Source: Uliginosibacterium aquaticum
GTDB lineage: Bacteria > Pseudomonadota > Gammaproteobacteria > Burkholderiales > Rhodocyclaceae
Length of the DNA: 64,000 bases
Assembly: GCF_012972705.2 (NCBI RefSeq)
Contig: NZ_JABCSC020000005.1
Location: 1-64,000 of the forward strand
Direction of reading: 5' to 3'
This document shows positions 35,775 to 44,452 of the stretch, piece after piece. A model generated the notes under the pieces. It was not told the origin of the DNA. It saw nothing but the letters and a program-made list of their open reading frames with translations, and made no database searches. Position 1 is the first letter of the stretch; every line of letters starts with the position of its first letter. The translations under genes and the position numbers were made by a program.

Positions 35775-36569
35775 ATGAGCGCCAAACCGCGTGTTGCGAT
35801 CCACAAGTTCGCCTCCTGCTCCGGTTGCCAGCTGGCCTTCGTGAACATGGGGGCCGAGCTGATCGAGCTGACCAAGCTGGTGGATATCGCCCACATGGCC
35901 GAGGTGGGCCATGTGCTGTCCGAAGATGAAGACATGGACATCGCCTTCGTCGAAGGCTCGATCACCACGCCGCATGATGTGGAGCGCCTCAAAAAGATCC
36001 GCGAGCACAGCCGCTTCCTCATCACCATGGGCGCCTGCGCGACCTCGGGCGGCATCCAGGCCCTGCGCAACAATGCCGACACGGCCGAGTGGATGCGCTC
36101 GGTGTATGCCAAGCCCGAGTTCATCCACTCGCTCTCATCCTCCGGCGCCATCGCCAACTATGTGAAGGTGGATTTCGAGCTGTGGGGCTGCCCGGTCAGC
36201 GTGCGCCAGATGCTGGCCGCGGTGCGTGCCTTCCTGTTCGGCGTCACGCCGCCGAATCTGCGCGAGAAGGTCTGCCAGGAGTGCAAGCGGCGCGGCAACA
36301 ACTGCATCCTCGTCACCCAGGGCGCGGCCTGCATGGGGCCGGTGACGCGCACCGGCTGCGGCGCGCTGTGCCCGAGCTTCGGCGCGCCGTGCTACACCTG
36401 CTACGGCCCGGCCGAGAACATCAACGTGGGCAGCTTCGGCCGACGTCTGATGGGGCTGGGTCTGTCGCAGGAGCAGGTGCTGCGCAAGTTTGCCTCGATC
36501 AACAATGCCGCGCCGGCCTTCAGCGATGCCGCGAAACTGTTCTGCAGCGAACCCTGGATGGAGGAATGA
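35775..36569 (+). CDS. hydD: Group 3b-type NiFe hydrogenase small subunit
   Basis: This 264-residue subunit carries the proximal Fe-S cluster. CSGC (C15, C18) opens the protein. GACATSGGIQALRN and a cysteine-rich C-terminal half (CQECKRRGNNCILV, GAACMGPVTRTGCGALCPSFGAPCYTCYGP) supply further cluster ligands. There is no twin-arginine signal, so the enzyme is cytoplasmic. The start is ATG 35775, after the stop of hydG. Confidence 0.94.
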   Translation: MSAKPRVAIHKFASCSGCQLAFVNMGAELIELTKLVDIAHMAEVGHVLSEDEDMDIAFVEGSITTPHDVERLKKIREHSRFLITMGACATSGGIQALRNNADTAEWMRSVYAKPEFIHSLSSSGAIANYVKVDFELWGCPVSVRQMLAAVRAFLFGVTPPNLREKVCQECKRRGNNCILVTQGAACMGPVTRTGCGALCPSFGAPCYTCYGPAENINVGSFGRRLMGLGLSQEQVLRKFASINNAAPAFSDAAKLFCSEPWMEE

Positions 36570-36571
36570 GC

Positions 36572-37879
36572 ATGAGCACACTCAATCCGAAGCGCGACAT
36601 CGACATCCAGGTCCCGCTGCTGACACGCGTGGAAGGCGAAGGCTCGCTCGAATTCACCGCGCGCGATGGCCGCATCGAGCAGCTGCAGTTGCGCATCTTC
36701 GAGCCGCCGCGCCTGTTCGAGAAATTCCTTGAGGGGCAGGACTACACCGAAGTGCCGCACATCGCCGCGCGCGTCTGCGGCGTCTGCCCGATTGCCTACC
36801 AGATGACCTCCATCCGCGCGATGGAGCATATCTTCGGCGTGCTTGAAGACCCGTGGGTGCATGCCATGCGCCGGGTGATCTACTACGGCGAATGGCTGCA
36901 GAGCCACGCGCTGCACATCAACCTGTTTGCCGCGCCGGATTTCCTCGGCTATGCCGATGCCTTGCAGATGGCCACGCGCTACCCCGAAGAGGTCAAGCGC
37001 GGCATGCTGCTGCAGGGGCTGGGCAATGACATGCTGCGCCTGCTCGGCGGCCGCTCGGTGCACCCCATCGGCCTGCGCGTAGGGGGCTTCCACCGTGCCC
37101 CGCCCAAGCACGAAGTGGCCGATCTGGTCGACAAGCTGCTCGCCGCGCGCGATGCCGTGCGCGAATTCGCCGCCTGGGCGGTGAGCCTGCCGCGCCCGGT
37201 GGATGAGCAGGACTTTGTCAGCGTCGCGATCCGCCATCCGCAGGAATACGGCATCAACGAAGGCCAGCTGGTGTCGGACAAGGGGCTGGACATCCCCTTC
37301 GATCGCTACCCGACGCACTTCCGCGAGCATCAGGTGGAACACTCCACCGCTCACTATTCGATGATGGATGGCGGCAGCTACTTCCTCGGCCCGCTGGCCC
37401 GCGTGAATCTGAATTTCGACCGCCTGCCGCAGGAGGTGCAAAACCTCGCCCACGATCTGGGTCTCTCCTTCCCCTCGCGCAACATGTTCATGAACGTCGC
37501 CGCGCGCGCGCTGGAATGCCACCTCGCCATCGTCGAAACGCTGGACATCCTCCAGCACTACAAGCTGCCGACCCGCCCCTGGCAGGACTACACGCCGCGC
37601 CCCGGCATCGGCCATCACTGCACCGAAGCCCCGCGCGGCATGATCTACCACCGCTTCGAGATCGACCGCGACGGTCGCGTCAAAACCGCCAGCATGATCC
37701 CGCCCACCTCGCAGAACCAGGCGCGGCTGGAGCAGAACCTGCATTCGGCGGTCGAACACTTCGGCCTCGATCACACGGACGAAGCGCTGCGCGAACTGTG
37801 CGAAAAAGTGATCCGCAACTACGACCCCTGCCTCTCGTGCTCCACCCACTTCCTCAAGCTCAAGGTCAATCGCGAGTGA
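36572..37879 (+). CDS. hydA: Group 3b-type NiFe hydrogenase large (catalytic) subunit
   Basis: This 435-residue subunit carries the Ni-Fe site. ATG 36572 is chosen because GGAGG lies 7 bp upstream; ATG 36566 is too close. The N-terminal ligand motif is RVCGVCPIAYQ (C69, C72), with Tyr76 where many other groups have His. The C-terminal motif is DPCLSCSTH (C420, C423, H426) followed by nine residues, FLKLKVNRE, that the maturation protease should remove. Both nickel-ligand pairs are intact, so an active enzyme is expected. Confidence 0.95.
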   Translation: MSTLNPKRDIDIQVPLLTRVEGEGSLEFTARDGRIEQLQLRIFEPPRLFEKFLEGQDYTEVPHIAARVCGVCPIAYQMTSIRAMEHIFGVLEDPWVHAMRRVIYYGEWLQSHALHINLFAAPDFLGYADALQMATRYPEEVKRGMLLQGLGNDMLRLLGGRSVHPIGLRVGGFHRAPPKHEVADLVDKLLAARDAVREFAAWAVSLPRPVDEQDFVSVAIRHPQEYGINEGQLVSDKGLDIPFDRYPTHFREHQVEHSTAHYSMMDGGSYFLGPLARVNLNFDRLPQEVQNLAHDLGLSFPSRNMFMNVAARALECHLAIVETLDILQHYKLPTRPWQDYTPRPGIGHHCTEAPRGMIYHRFEIDRDGRVKTASMIPPTSQNQARLEQNLHSAVEHFGLDHTDEALRELCEKVIRNYDPCLSCSTHFLKLKVNRE

Positions 37880-37986
37880 TGATCGGGAATGGGGAGTCGG
37901 GAGTCGAGAGCAGGAGCGGCCTCCGGCCGCGAGTTGTTTTGTGGGTCTCGTGCCCACGGCGCTGAACACGCGCGCAAAGAATTCGA

Positions 37987-38421
37987 ATGACTGAAACCCT
38001 CATCGCCGGCATCGGCTCTCCGCACGGCGCGGACCGCCTCGGCTGGGCCGTGATCGAGGCCTTGCGTCATGAAGACCTGCCCGGGCCGGTAAAGCTCGTC
38101 GCCTGCAGCCTGCCCGCCGAGCTCACCCCGCTGCTGCTCGAAGCCCCGCGCGCCATCGTGATCGACGCGCTGCTCGGCGACGGCCCCGCCGGCACGCTGC
38201 ATCAACTCAGCATGGCCGATCTGCCACAGGTCGAACTGCGCCTCTCTTCTCACGGCCTCGGTCTGGTCGATGCCGTGCGCCTGGCCTGCGTGCTGGGCAT
38301 GCCGGCCGAGCGCCTGACGGTATTGGCTCTTGATGTCGCACGCCCAGAGGCTGAGCTGCAGGAGGCGTGGGTGACGAGGCTTTGCGAACGGGTCAGCTTG
38401 CTGCTGCAGCGGGCGGCCTGA
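37987..38421 (+). CDS. Hydrogenase maturation endopeptidase
   Basis: This 144-residue HycI/HyaD-type peptidase trims the large-subunit C-terminus after nickel insertion. The opening GIGSPHGADRLGW has the conserved metal-binding Asp16. VIDALLGDGPAGT and LSSHGLGLVDAVRLA (the conserved His) supply the other ligands. It lies 107 bp after hydA and is its obvious partner. The last 29 bp overlap the end of the convergent TPR gene. Confidence 0.92.
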   Translation: MTETLIAGIGSPHGADRLGWAVIEALRHEDLPGPVKLVACSLPAELTPLLLEAPRAIVIDALLGDGPAGTLHQLSMADLPQVELRLSSHGLGLVDAVRLACVLGMPAERLTVLALDVARPEAELQEAWVTRLCERVSLLLQRAA

Positions 38422-40243
38422 GTTCTGCGATGAAGCTTGGCAGGACGGCGCTGATCTCTTCAAGCACACTACTCCAGTCGTCTGGGACAGTCTGACGGAA
38501 CAATCGCATGGCCGGATACCAGGGGCTGTCCGCACGCTCCAGCAGCCAGCGCCAGTCCGGCTTGGCCGGCAGCATCAGCCAGGTTGGACAGCCAAGGCTT
38601 GCCGCGAGATGGGCAACCGAGCTGTCCACCGTAATGACCAGATCCAGCTCGCTGATCAATGCCGCGGTCTCCTCGAAATCTGTCAGCTCTGTGCGCAGAT
38701 CGCTGAGGCCACTGATGGCAAAGGCCTGAAGGTCAGACTCGCGAATCTCTGGCTGTAGACATAGCCAGTTGGCGGGATGCTCCAGCAAGGTTTGCAGCTT
38801 GGCCAGTGCAATGCTGCGCTTGTGATCGTTGCTGTGGCGCGGGTTGCCGGAGAAAACCAGACCGATCCGGGGATGCTGGGAAGCGGCTATTTTGCCGAGC
38901 ATGTCCCGCCAGTACTGGCGCCGGCTAAGGTCTGCGGTGAGAGGTGCGGGTGGAGGCAGGTTTTCAAGTGTGCTGCCGAGCAGACCAGGCAGGTCCAGCA
39001 GAGGTACGCAATAATCGGCCGTGGGTCTTGCCTCGTCACGCAGCACAATTTCTGCTACCCCTTCTGCCCGCGCCAGAAGGCTCGCCAGTGGTGGCCAGGT
39101 TTCCAGTACGACGCGTGCGCCGAGCGCCTCAAGCTGGCGGGCATAGCGGCAGAACTGCAGGCAATCTCCCAGGCCTTGCTCGCTCAGGAGCAGGATGCTT
39201 CGTCCGGCAAGTGAGGTCTGCCCATCCCAGCGCGGAGCGGGCAGGGGGCGGTCATTGAGGCGCGCCTCTGGTGCCTGCCAGCGCCATTGATAGAGCGGCC
39301 AGCCCCTTTCAAGATCTCCTTGTAACAGATGGCACAGGCCTTCGTTGAGGTGGGCCATCACATGCTGCGGTTCAACCTGGCGGGCGCGTTGATAGCTGGC
39401 GATGGCTTCCTCAAAGCGCCCCAGGGTTTCGCAAGCCGCACCGCGATTGTTGAGTGCTTCGGCATGTTCAGGTTGCAGCAGGAGGAGCGCATCGTAGGCG
39501 GCGAGGGCTTCCTCGCAACGGCCGCTGGCACGCAGGCAGTTGGCCCGGTTGAACAGGGCTTCTGCATACCTTGGTCTCAAGGCCAGCGCAGCATCGAGTG
39601 CATGCAGGGCGTCATCAAAACGGCGCAGATCGAAGAGCACGTTGGCCCGGTCGTTCAGCGCCTCCGGATATTCTGCGCGCTGCTCGAGCACGCGATCGAG
39701 GCTGGTCAGTGCCTCGTCAAACCTGTTCAGGCGGCGCAGAGCATTGGCCTGCGCTATCCGGGCGCGCAGAAGGTCCGGTTTGAGTTTCAAGGCCTGATGA
39801 GCCGCGGCGAGGGATTCGGCGTGGCGCTCGAGACCACGCAGCGCATCGGCGCGGCTGGTATGGGCGTCGGCATTGTCAGGCTGGAGTGTCAGCAGGCGAT
39901 CGAAACAGTCGAGGGCTTCCTCGAAACGGTGCAGCAGATTGAGCACGCCGGCCAGATTGTTGAGTGCCGCTACATCATGTGCTTGCTGTTGCAGGGCTTG
40001 GGTGATCAGTGGTGCAGCCAGGGCTGGTTCCCCGCGCTGTGCGTGCAAGACCCCCAGCATGTGGAGTGCATCGAAATGCTTGGGGGCCAGTTTTAGGGCC
40101 TGTTGATAGAGTGGCTCGGCTGCGTTCAGATCACCGGCACGATGACGCTGCAATGCCTGGGCAAACCAGGGAGCTGCGAGCGCATCTTGTTTAGAGGGGT
40201 GGGGGGCTGCCACGGCGGGCTTCCTGGATTTGATCGGCTTCAT
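38393..40243 (-). CDS. TPR-repeat protein with C-terminal GT-B glycosyltransferase-like domain
   Basis: This is a 616-residue protein. Residues about 25-320 form about nine tetratricopeptide repeats (for example DALHMLGVLHAQRGEPALAAPLI, EALFNRANCLRASGRCEEALAAYDALL). The C-terminal part (ILLLSEQGLGDCLQFCRYARQLEALGA, RIGLVFSGNPRHSNDHKRSIAL, DLVITVDSSVAHLAASLGCPTWLML) resembles GT9/GT41-like transferases. Family members may glycosylate proteins such as flagellin or surface proteins, but the substrate here is unknown. No signal peptide. It is convergent with the hydrogenase protease gene. Confidence 0.87.
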   Translation of the reverse strand: MKPIKSRKPAVAAPHPSKQDALAAPWFAQALQRHRAGDLNAAEPLYQQALKLAPKHFDALHMLGVLHAQRGEPALAAPLITQALQQQAHDVAALNNLAGVLNLLHRFEEALDCFDRLLTLQPDNADAHTSRADALRGLERHAESLAAAHQALKLKPDLLRARIAQANALRRLNRFDEALTSLDRVLEQRAEYPEALNDRANVLFDLRRFDDALHALDAALALRPRYAEALFNRANCLRASGRCEEALAAYDALLLLQPEHAEALNNRGAACETLGRFEEAIASYQRARQVEPQHVMAHLNEGLCHLLQGDLERGWPLYQWRWQAPEARLNDRPLPAPRWDGQTSLAGRSILLLSEQGLGDCLQFCRYARQLEALGARVVLETWPPLASLLARAEGVAEIVLRDEARPTADYCVPLLDLPGLLGSTLENLPPPAPLTADLSRRQYWRDMLGKIAASQHPRIGLVFSGNPRHSNDHKRSIALAKLQTLLEHPANWLCLQPEIRESDLQAFAISGLSDLRTELTDFEETAALISELDLVITVDSSVAHLAASLGCPTWLMLPAKPDWRWLLERADSPWYPAMRLFRQTVPDDWSSVLEEISAVLPSFIAELRPPAAAAS

Positions 40244-40322
40244 GCCTGTGGCCTCAGGGATGGGCTGGAATCGAAAATTCTAGGCCTTCGCCACCGTGGT
40301 GAGAGACGCCCCGGAAGAACGG

Positions 40323-40350
40323 CAGGCCCCCGCCCGCGGGCGGGGGCCTG
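40323..40350 (-). terminator. Perfect GC palindrome after the first pectate lyase gene
   Basis: A 28-bp perfect palindrome, CAGGCCCCCGCCCG and its complement, lies 17 bp beyond the stop of the minus-strand lyase gene. No T tract follows. It may act as a terminator or as a mRNA 3'-end stabiliser. Confidence 0.6.
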
Positions 40351-40366
40351 CTTGCTGCGATAAAGC

Positions 40367-41068
40367 TCAGTAAGACGTCACGTTGCTGCTGGAAACCACG
40401 CAGTTGCTGGTGTTCCACTTTTCGCCAATAGCGGTCGGCTCTCCACTGGTGGTGCCTTTGTAGGTGTAGCAAACCTTGGGGCTACCGGACTTGTAGCCTT
40501 TGATCTGCAGGTTGGTGATCGTTGCCTTGTCGCCGTAGTTGGTATTGATCCCTACGACGGCAGCATTCACGGTGTTGAGCTTGACGCTATCAATCACGAC
40601 ATAGCGAGCCGAGCCATTGGTGGAGCAGTTGCCACAGGAGCGATACAGCTTGCCGATGTTCTCTCCGTAGAAGCCACCGTAGATCTGCACTGTTGAGCCC
40701 AGACCGTTGTGCTGGAATACCTTGTCGCTGGCGTTGTAGGCCGAACCACCTTTCACATACATGGTGGTGCCGGCGCCGCCTTTCATGGTGGCTGCGTCTT
40801 CACAGACGTCGGCCCACTTCACGTTTTCAAGCTTGCAGCTACCCAGGCAATGAATGCCGTCGGCGGCTGCGCCAGCCTTCAGGACCACGTTCTTGATGGT
40901 GGCGCCGGCCGCCAGAACGAATACCGGTTGCTGGCTTTCGGACTGACCATCGCAAGAGGTGCCGACGGTGGCTCCGGAGTAATCGACTGTTCCGGAAATG
41001 GTGGTCGTGGCTGATGCGCTCAAGGTTGATACGGCGAGCACAAGACCGAGGATGAGTTTGCTGTACAT
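40367..41068 (-). CDS. Secreted family-3 pectate lyase (copy 1)
   Basis: This 233-residue enzyme has a Sec signal peptide (MYSKLILGLVLAVSTLSASA) with cleavage near residue 20. The PL3 signature is complete: IKNVVLKAGAADGIHC-type turns, VKWADVCEDAATMKGG (calcium-binding acidic residues), ASDKVFQHNG and GKLYRSCGNC (with the catalytic Arg). Family enzymes cleave polygalacturonate by beta-elimination outside the cell, with calcium. A paralogue follows at 41646-42347, and type II secretion genes lie 1.7 kb further on. This supports export in two steps, Sec and then T2SS. Confidence 0.93.
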   Translation of the reverse strand: MYSKLILGLVLAVSTLSASATTTISGTVDYSGATVGTSCDGQSESQQPVFVLAAGATIKNVVLKAGAAADGIHCLGSCKLENVKWADVCEDAATMKGGAGTTMYVKGGSAYNASDKVFQHNGLGSTVQIYGGFYGENIGKLYRSCGNCSTNGSARYVVIDSVKLNTVNAAVVGINTNYGDKATITNLQIKGYKSGSPKVCYTYKGTTSGEPTAIGEKWNTSNCVVSSSNVTSY

Positions 41069-41645
41069 GTTGTTTGTCTCCAGGCATGAACTTCATTATT
41101 AGGACTATTGCCTGGCGCCTTCTGCTGCAAGATCCGGGGCGCATCTGGTCAATAGCTGAAGGGCACTCTGGTTCAGGCCAAAAGCCCTGTCAAGGATGCT
41201 TAAGGCATCAGGCACGGCCTGAATTGATCTCGGTAACATGCTGCTCAGCAAGATAAGTTAAGTTTGCGCTGAACTTGTTTTGATACCGGAAACATTTTTC
41301 GGTTTTGAAACTACATGCAGACACGCTGCGCGGCGTTTGAATGTGCACGGTGCTAAACCACAGAAAACCTCGGCATGGGGCCAACAAGGGGCATTTGATC
41401 CGGCCATTCACCAATCCGTGGCGGCTAGGGAGCGTGCTACATCCTGTTGCGGCAGGTGTTTATGTTGTGGTGCAGCAAACAATGCCTTTGGAATTAATTG
41501 AATGTTGCCTTGAGTAAGGGAAAGTCCCTAGATTAAAAACGGGTGAGGTGTCGCGTACGCATCTGACGGCAAAAAAAGAAAAGGCCCGCCGAGGGCGGGC
41601 CTGCTGAGTGCGAGGCGCGGATGAGACGCCTGCATTCAAGATGGA
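41069..41645. other. Intergenic region between the two pectate lyases
   Basis: These 577 bases hold the leader of the first lyase gene (GGAGAC ribosome site, AT-rich stretches such as TAATAAT near 41095) and the terminator of the second at 41571-41602. I see no coding frame with family features. An AT-rich stretch at about 41275-41310 contains GAAAC and TTTC half-sites, but no complete known operator was recognised. Confidence 0.5.
41571..41602 (-). terminator. Rho-independent terminator of the second pectate lyase gene
   Basis: On the minus strand a 9-bp stem AGGCCCGCC/GGCGGGCCT with a 3-nt loop is followed by TTTTCTTTTTTT. This is a textbook intrinsic terminator. Confidence 0.9.
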
Positions 41646-42347
41646 TCAGTAAGAGGTTACGTCGGTTTTGCTGACGTTACAGGCAGTGGTGTTCCACTTT
41701 TCGCCCAGGCTGGTCGGCTCGGAGCCCTTCTGAACGCCCTTGTATTCGACGCATACCTTCGGGCTGCCGGATTTGTAGCCCTTGATCTGCAGCGTGCGAA
41801 TGGTAGCCACGTCACCGAAGTTGCTGTTCACGCCCACCACCGAAGCCGACACGTTGGCCAGCTTGGTGCTGCTGATGCTGACCTTGCGCGGGCCTCCGTT
41901 AGAAGAGCAGTTGCCGCAGGAGCGATAGAGCTTGCCGATGGTGTCGGCAGCAAAGCCGCTGATCTTGATGGTGGAGCCGATGCCGTTGTGCTGGAAAACC
42001 TTGTCCGACGCCTTGTAAGCCGAGCCACCGACCACATTCATGGTTTTGCCGGAACCGCCTTTCATGGTGGCTGCGTCTTCGCAGACATCGGCCCATTTCA
42101 CGCCCTGGATGGTGCAGGAGCCGAGGCAGTGCACGCCGTCAGCCGCAGCCCCGGCCTTGAGGACTACGTTTTTCAGCACTGCGCCATCCTTCAGCACGAA
42201 GACCGGTTGCTGGCTTTCAGACTGACCGTCGCAGGAGGTGCCAACCGTTGCGCCACCATAGTCCTTGGTGCCTGAAATGGTTGTAGTGGCCGACGCTGTC
42301 AGCGCCGAGATGGTGAGCACGAGGCCCAACAGAAGCTTGCTATACAT
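41646..42347 (-). CDS. Secreted family-3 pectate lyase (copy 2)
   Basis: This 233-residue protein is the same length as copy 1 and very similar throughout, about 70% identical by eye. It has a signal peptide (MYSKLLLGLVLTISALTASA), ADGVHCLGSC, VKWADVCEDAATMKGG, ASDKVFQHNG and GKLYRSCGNCSSNG. All catalytic and calcium-binding residues seen in copy 1 are kept, so both should be active. It has its own leader and a strong terminator, so the two copies can be expressed separately. The pair probably arose by tandem duplication. Confidence 0.93.
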   Translation of the reverse strand: MYSKLLLGLVLTISALTASATTTISGTKDYGGATVGTSCDGQSESQQPVFVLKDGAVLKNVVLKAGAAADGVHCLGSCTIQGVKWADVCEDAATMKGGSGKTMNVVGGSAYKASDKVFQHNGIGSTIKISGFAADTIGKLYRSCGNCSSNGGPRKVSISSTKLANVSASVVGVNSNFGDVATIRTLQIKGYKSGSPKVCVEYKGVQKGSEPTSLGEKWNTTACNVSKTDVTSY

Positions 42348-42736
42348 GTGAATGTCTCCAGATCTTTTGAGTTTGGGCTGCCTTCGGTGAGTCGGGTGAT
42401 GTGCCCGACTGCCGCCTGCAGCTTCCTTGTGTTACCCGTCACTTCTTTGCCACAGAAGGCGAATAGAGAATTGCGGGCAGACGAAATCTGGTATGCGAAT
42501 GGGCTGGCGTCAAGGAATGGAGTTGTTTGACCGCACGCCAGTTGTTTGTCAATTGCGGATTGCAGTGGCTATGCAGATGTCTTCAAAGTGCCGCTTTTCG
42601 GGGCGCTCAAGATTGTTCAATGGAAGAATTTTGTAATGGCTGGGCGCTGTGGAGGGCAGGGTGAGACCGCGACCATTCCGACGAACGGCGGTTGTTTCAG
42701 GGCTTGAGTCTCACCCGGCATGAATGCTGGCGGTTT
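42348..42736. other. Intergenic region upstream of pectate lyase 2
   Basis: These 389 bases contain the lyase leader (GGAGAC before the ATG) and the 3' end region of the pseudopilin unit. No gene, RNA or clear operator was recognised. Confidence 0.45.
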
Positions 42737-43267
42737 TTACTCTGCTCGTTGGGAGGGCGCAAGCTCGCAGCCGGCATCGGTGCACACCACGCCATAGACG
42801 AACACCCAGTCCGCATAGCGTTTCTTGCCCTTGAAATGGAAGAATTCGTCCGGGAAGTTATCCACCCGGATGGGGGTTTCCGGGGAGCGACTGTGTACGC
42901 CAAGGATGCCCTGGCCATCGAGAGTGCGGATCAAAACCCAGTCATTCTTGCCAGTGAGAGGGTCTGCATAAAGGCGGCGGATATGGCGTTTGACTTGTGG
43001 GAAGCGTGGGTCGCGCAGAAGGTCTTCCAGGCGCGCAGGCGCTGCTGCTGTGGCTCCTGGAGGGGCCGCTTCGAAGTAACTGCGGATGGCACGCTTGTAT
43101 TGCAGGCCGACGAACATCAATTCGTCTTCCACCTGGCGGCGCTGGGAAATGGCTCCGAGCTGGATGGCACTGCCCGCAGCCAGCCCGATGACGGCGATCA
43201 CCAGCAGCAGGCCGATATAGGTGAAGCCGGCAAGCCGGGCCGAGGTCTGGGGGCGGCGCTTTACCAT
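42737..43267 (-). CDS. Type II secretion pseudopilin lacking Glu5
   Basis: This 176-residue protein has a prepilin-type start: after a short basic leader, [16 protein letters not shown] is the cleavage site and membrane helix. The conserved Glu at +5 of the mature protein is Gly here (FTYIG). That is unusual for major pseudopilins and typical of tip or minor ones. Its start overlaps the upstream pseudopilin stop by 7 bp. It probably belongs to the tip of the pseudopilus of the adjacent T2SS cluster. Confidence 0.8.
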   Translation of the reverse strand: MVKRRPQTSARLAGFTYIGLLLVIAVIGLAAGSAIQLGAISQRRQVEDELMFVGLQYKRAIRSYFEAAPPGATAAAPARLEDLLRDPRFPQVKRHIRRLYADPLTGKNDWVLIRTLDGQGILGVHSRSPETPIRVDNFPDEFFHFKGKKRYADWVFVYGVVCTDAGCELAPSQRAE

Positions 43268-43761
43268 TGGCGGTAGAGCACACCATTCAGACCCATGCCC
43301 TCCGCCTTGCTGTAGACGTCGAATACGTCGACGCCTTCCTGCGGATCACTAGCCTCGCTGGTATAGGCTCTCAGACCCCAGGTTGCGCCGTTGGGCAGGC
43401 TGGGGTCGGCGCTGAAAGGGTCGCGCGGGATGCGGCGCAGGAAGAAAATCTTCTGGCCTCTCGCATTGCGCTGGTCCGGCGCTCCAATGACGAGATCATC
43501 CAGGCTCTTGGGGTATCCGCTGCTGTCGATGGCGCGCTGGATGATGCCCTGGTCCGCGGCGAGTTTGTAGGCGTCAAGTGCAGTGCGGATCTCGCGCAAA
43601 GCCAGGCGCAGCTCCTGCTCCTTGCTGCGCTGAAGTGCCACCTGGGCAAGCGGCACCGCGATGCTGGCCAGCATGCCGAGAATGGCCAGCGAGATCAGCA
43701 TTTCGATCAGGCTGAAGCCAAGACGATGAGTCGGATGGGATGATCGGGCAGAGGTCTGCAT
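43261..43761 (-). CDS. Type II secretion GspG-like pseudopilin (divergent copy)
   Basis: This 166-residue protein begins at ATG 43761. The prepilin motif [24 protein letters not shown] has the normal Glu5. The body has GspG-like features ([35 protein letters not shown]). It is encoded divergently from gspG with a 226-bp shared upstream region, and is first of a two-gene unit with the Glu5-less pseudopilin. Confidence 0.85.
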   Translation of the reverse strand: MQTSARSSHPTHRLGFSLIEMLISLAILGMLASIAVPLAQVALQRSKEQELRLALREIRTALDAYKLAADQGIIQRAIDSSGYPKSLDDLVIGAPDQRNARGQKIFFLRRIPRDPFSADPSLPNGATWGLRAYTSEASDPQEGVDVFDVYSKAEGMGLNGVLYRQW

Positions 43762-43987
43762 GGCTGGCAAATCTATTACTTTCGACAAAGAGGTTACACC
43801 TTTACATGCAGCCGTATCACTCGGGCGAACCCCTTGTTGCCAAATAGTCGACGGGCGGCAGGCAAAGGGGTGTATTCCTTGTGCGCTGCCGATTGGAAGT
43901 CGCGCCGCTTTGTGGCAGTCTAGCGCCGGTGGAGACAGCCGCCGGTACAGGCCGCAGACAATACAGAACATCGACAGGATGCAGAAC

Positions 43988-44428
43988 ATGAAGCAGAAGC
44001 ACGCAAAGCGCGCCGCGCACACTATGCGCACCCTTGGTTTTACCCTGCTGGAATTGCTGGTCGTAATGGCCATCATTGGCTTGCTGGCCGCCTACGTGGG
44101 GCCGAAGTATTTCTCGCAGCTGGGGAAGTCTGAACAGAACGTGGCCAAGGCCCAGATTGAAGCTTTCGGCAAGGCTCTGGATACCTTCCGTCTGGATGCC
44201 GGTCGTTACCCGACCACGGCTGAAGGGCTCAATGCCCTGCTCACCAAGCCGGTGGATGTGCGGACCTGGAATGGTCCGTATCTGGCCAAGGCGATTCCGC
44301 TGGATCCTTGGGGCAAGACTTATATCTACAAGATTCCGGGCACTCGCGGTCGCGACTTCGACATCATTTCCTATGGTAGCGATGGTCAGCCCGGCGGCAC
44401 GGACGTCGCTGCCGATATCCTGAACTGA
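43988..44428 (+). CDS. gspG: Type II secretion major pseudopilin
   Basis: This 146-residue pseudopilin starts at ATG 43988, with AGG 9 bp upstream; ATG 43979 is possible. The prepilin peptidase site and helix are [66 protein letters not shown] and [17 protein letters not shown] are the GspG calcium-loop features. It is first gene of the plus-strand T2SS operon. Confidence 0.95.
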   Translation: MKQKHAKRAAHTMRTLGFTLLELLVVMAIIGLLAAYVGPKYFSQLGKSEQNVAKAQIEAFGKALDTFRLDAGRYPTTAEGLNALLTKPVDVRTWNGPYLAKAIPLDPWGKTYIYKIPGTRGRDFDIISYGSDGQPGGTDVAADILN

Positions 44429-44452
44429 TCCGCGCTTTCGCGTCGGCTCCAA

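Noticed and set aside
41270-41320. Possible KdgR-type operator upstream of pectate lyase 1
   Set aside because: Only scattered GAAAC/TTTC half-sites were seen, with no full palindrome.
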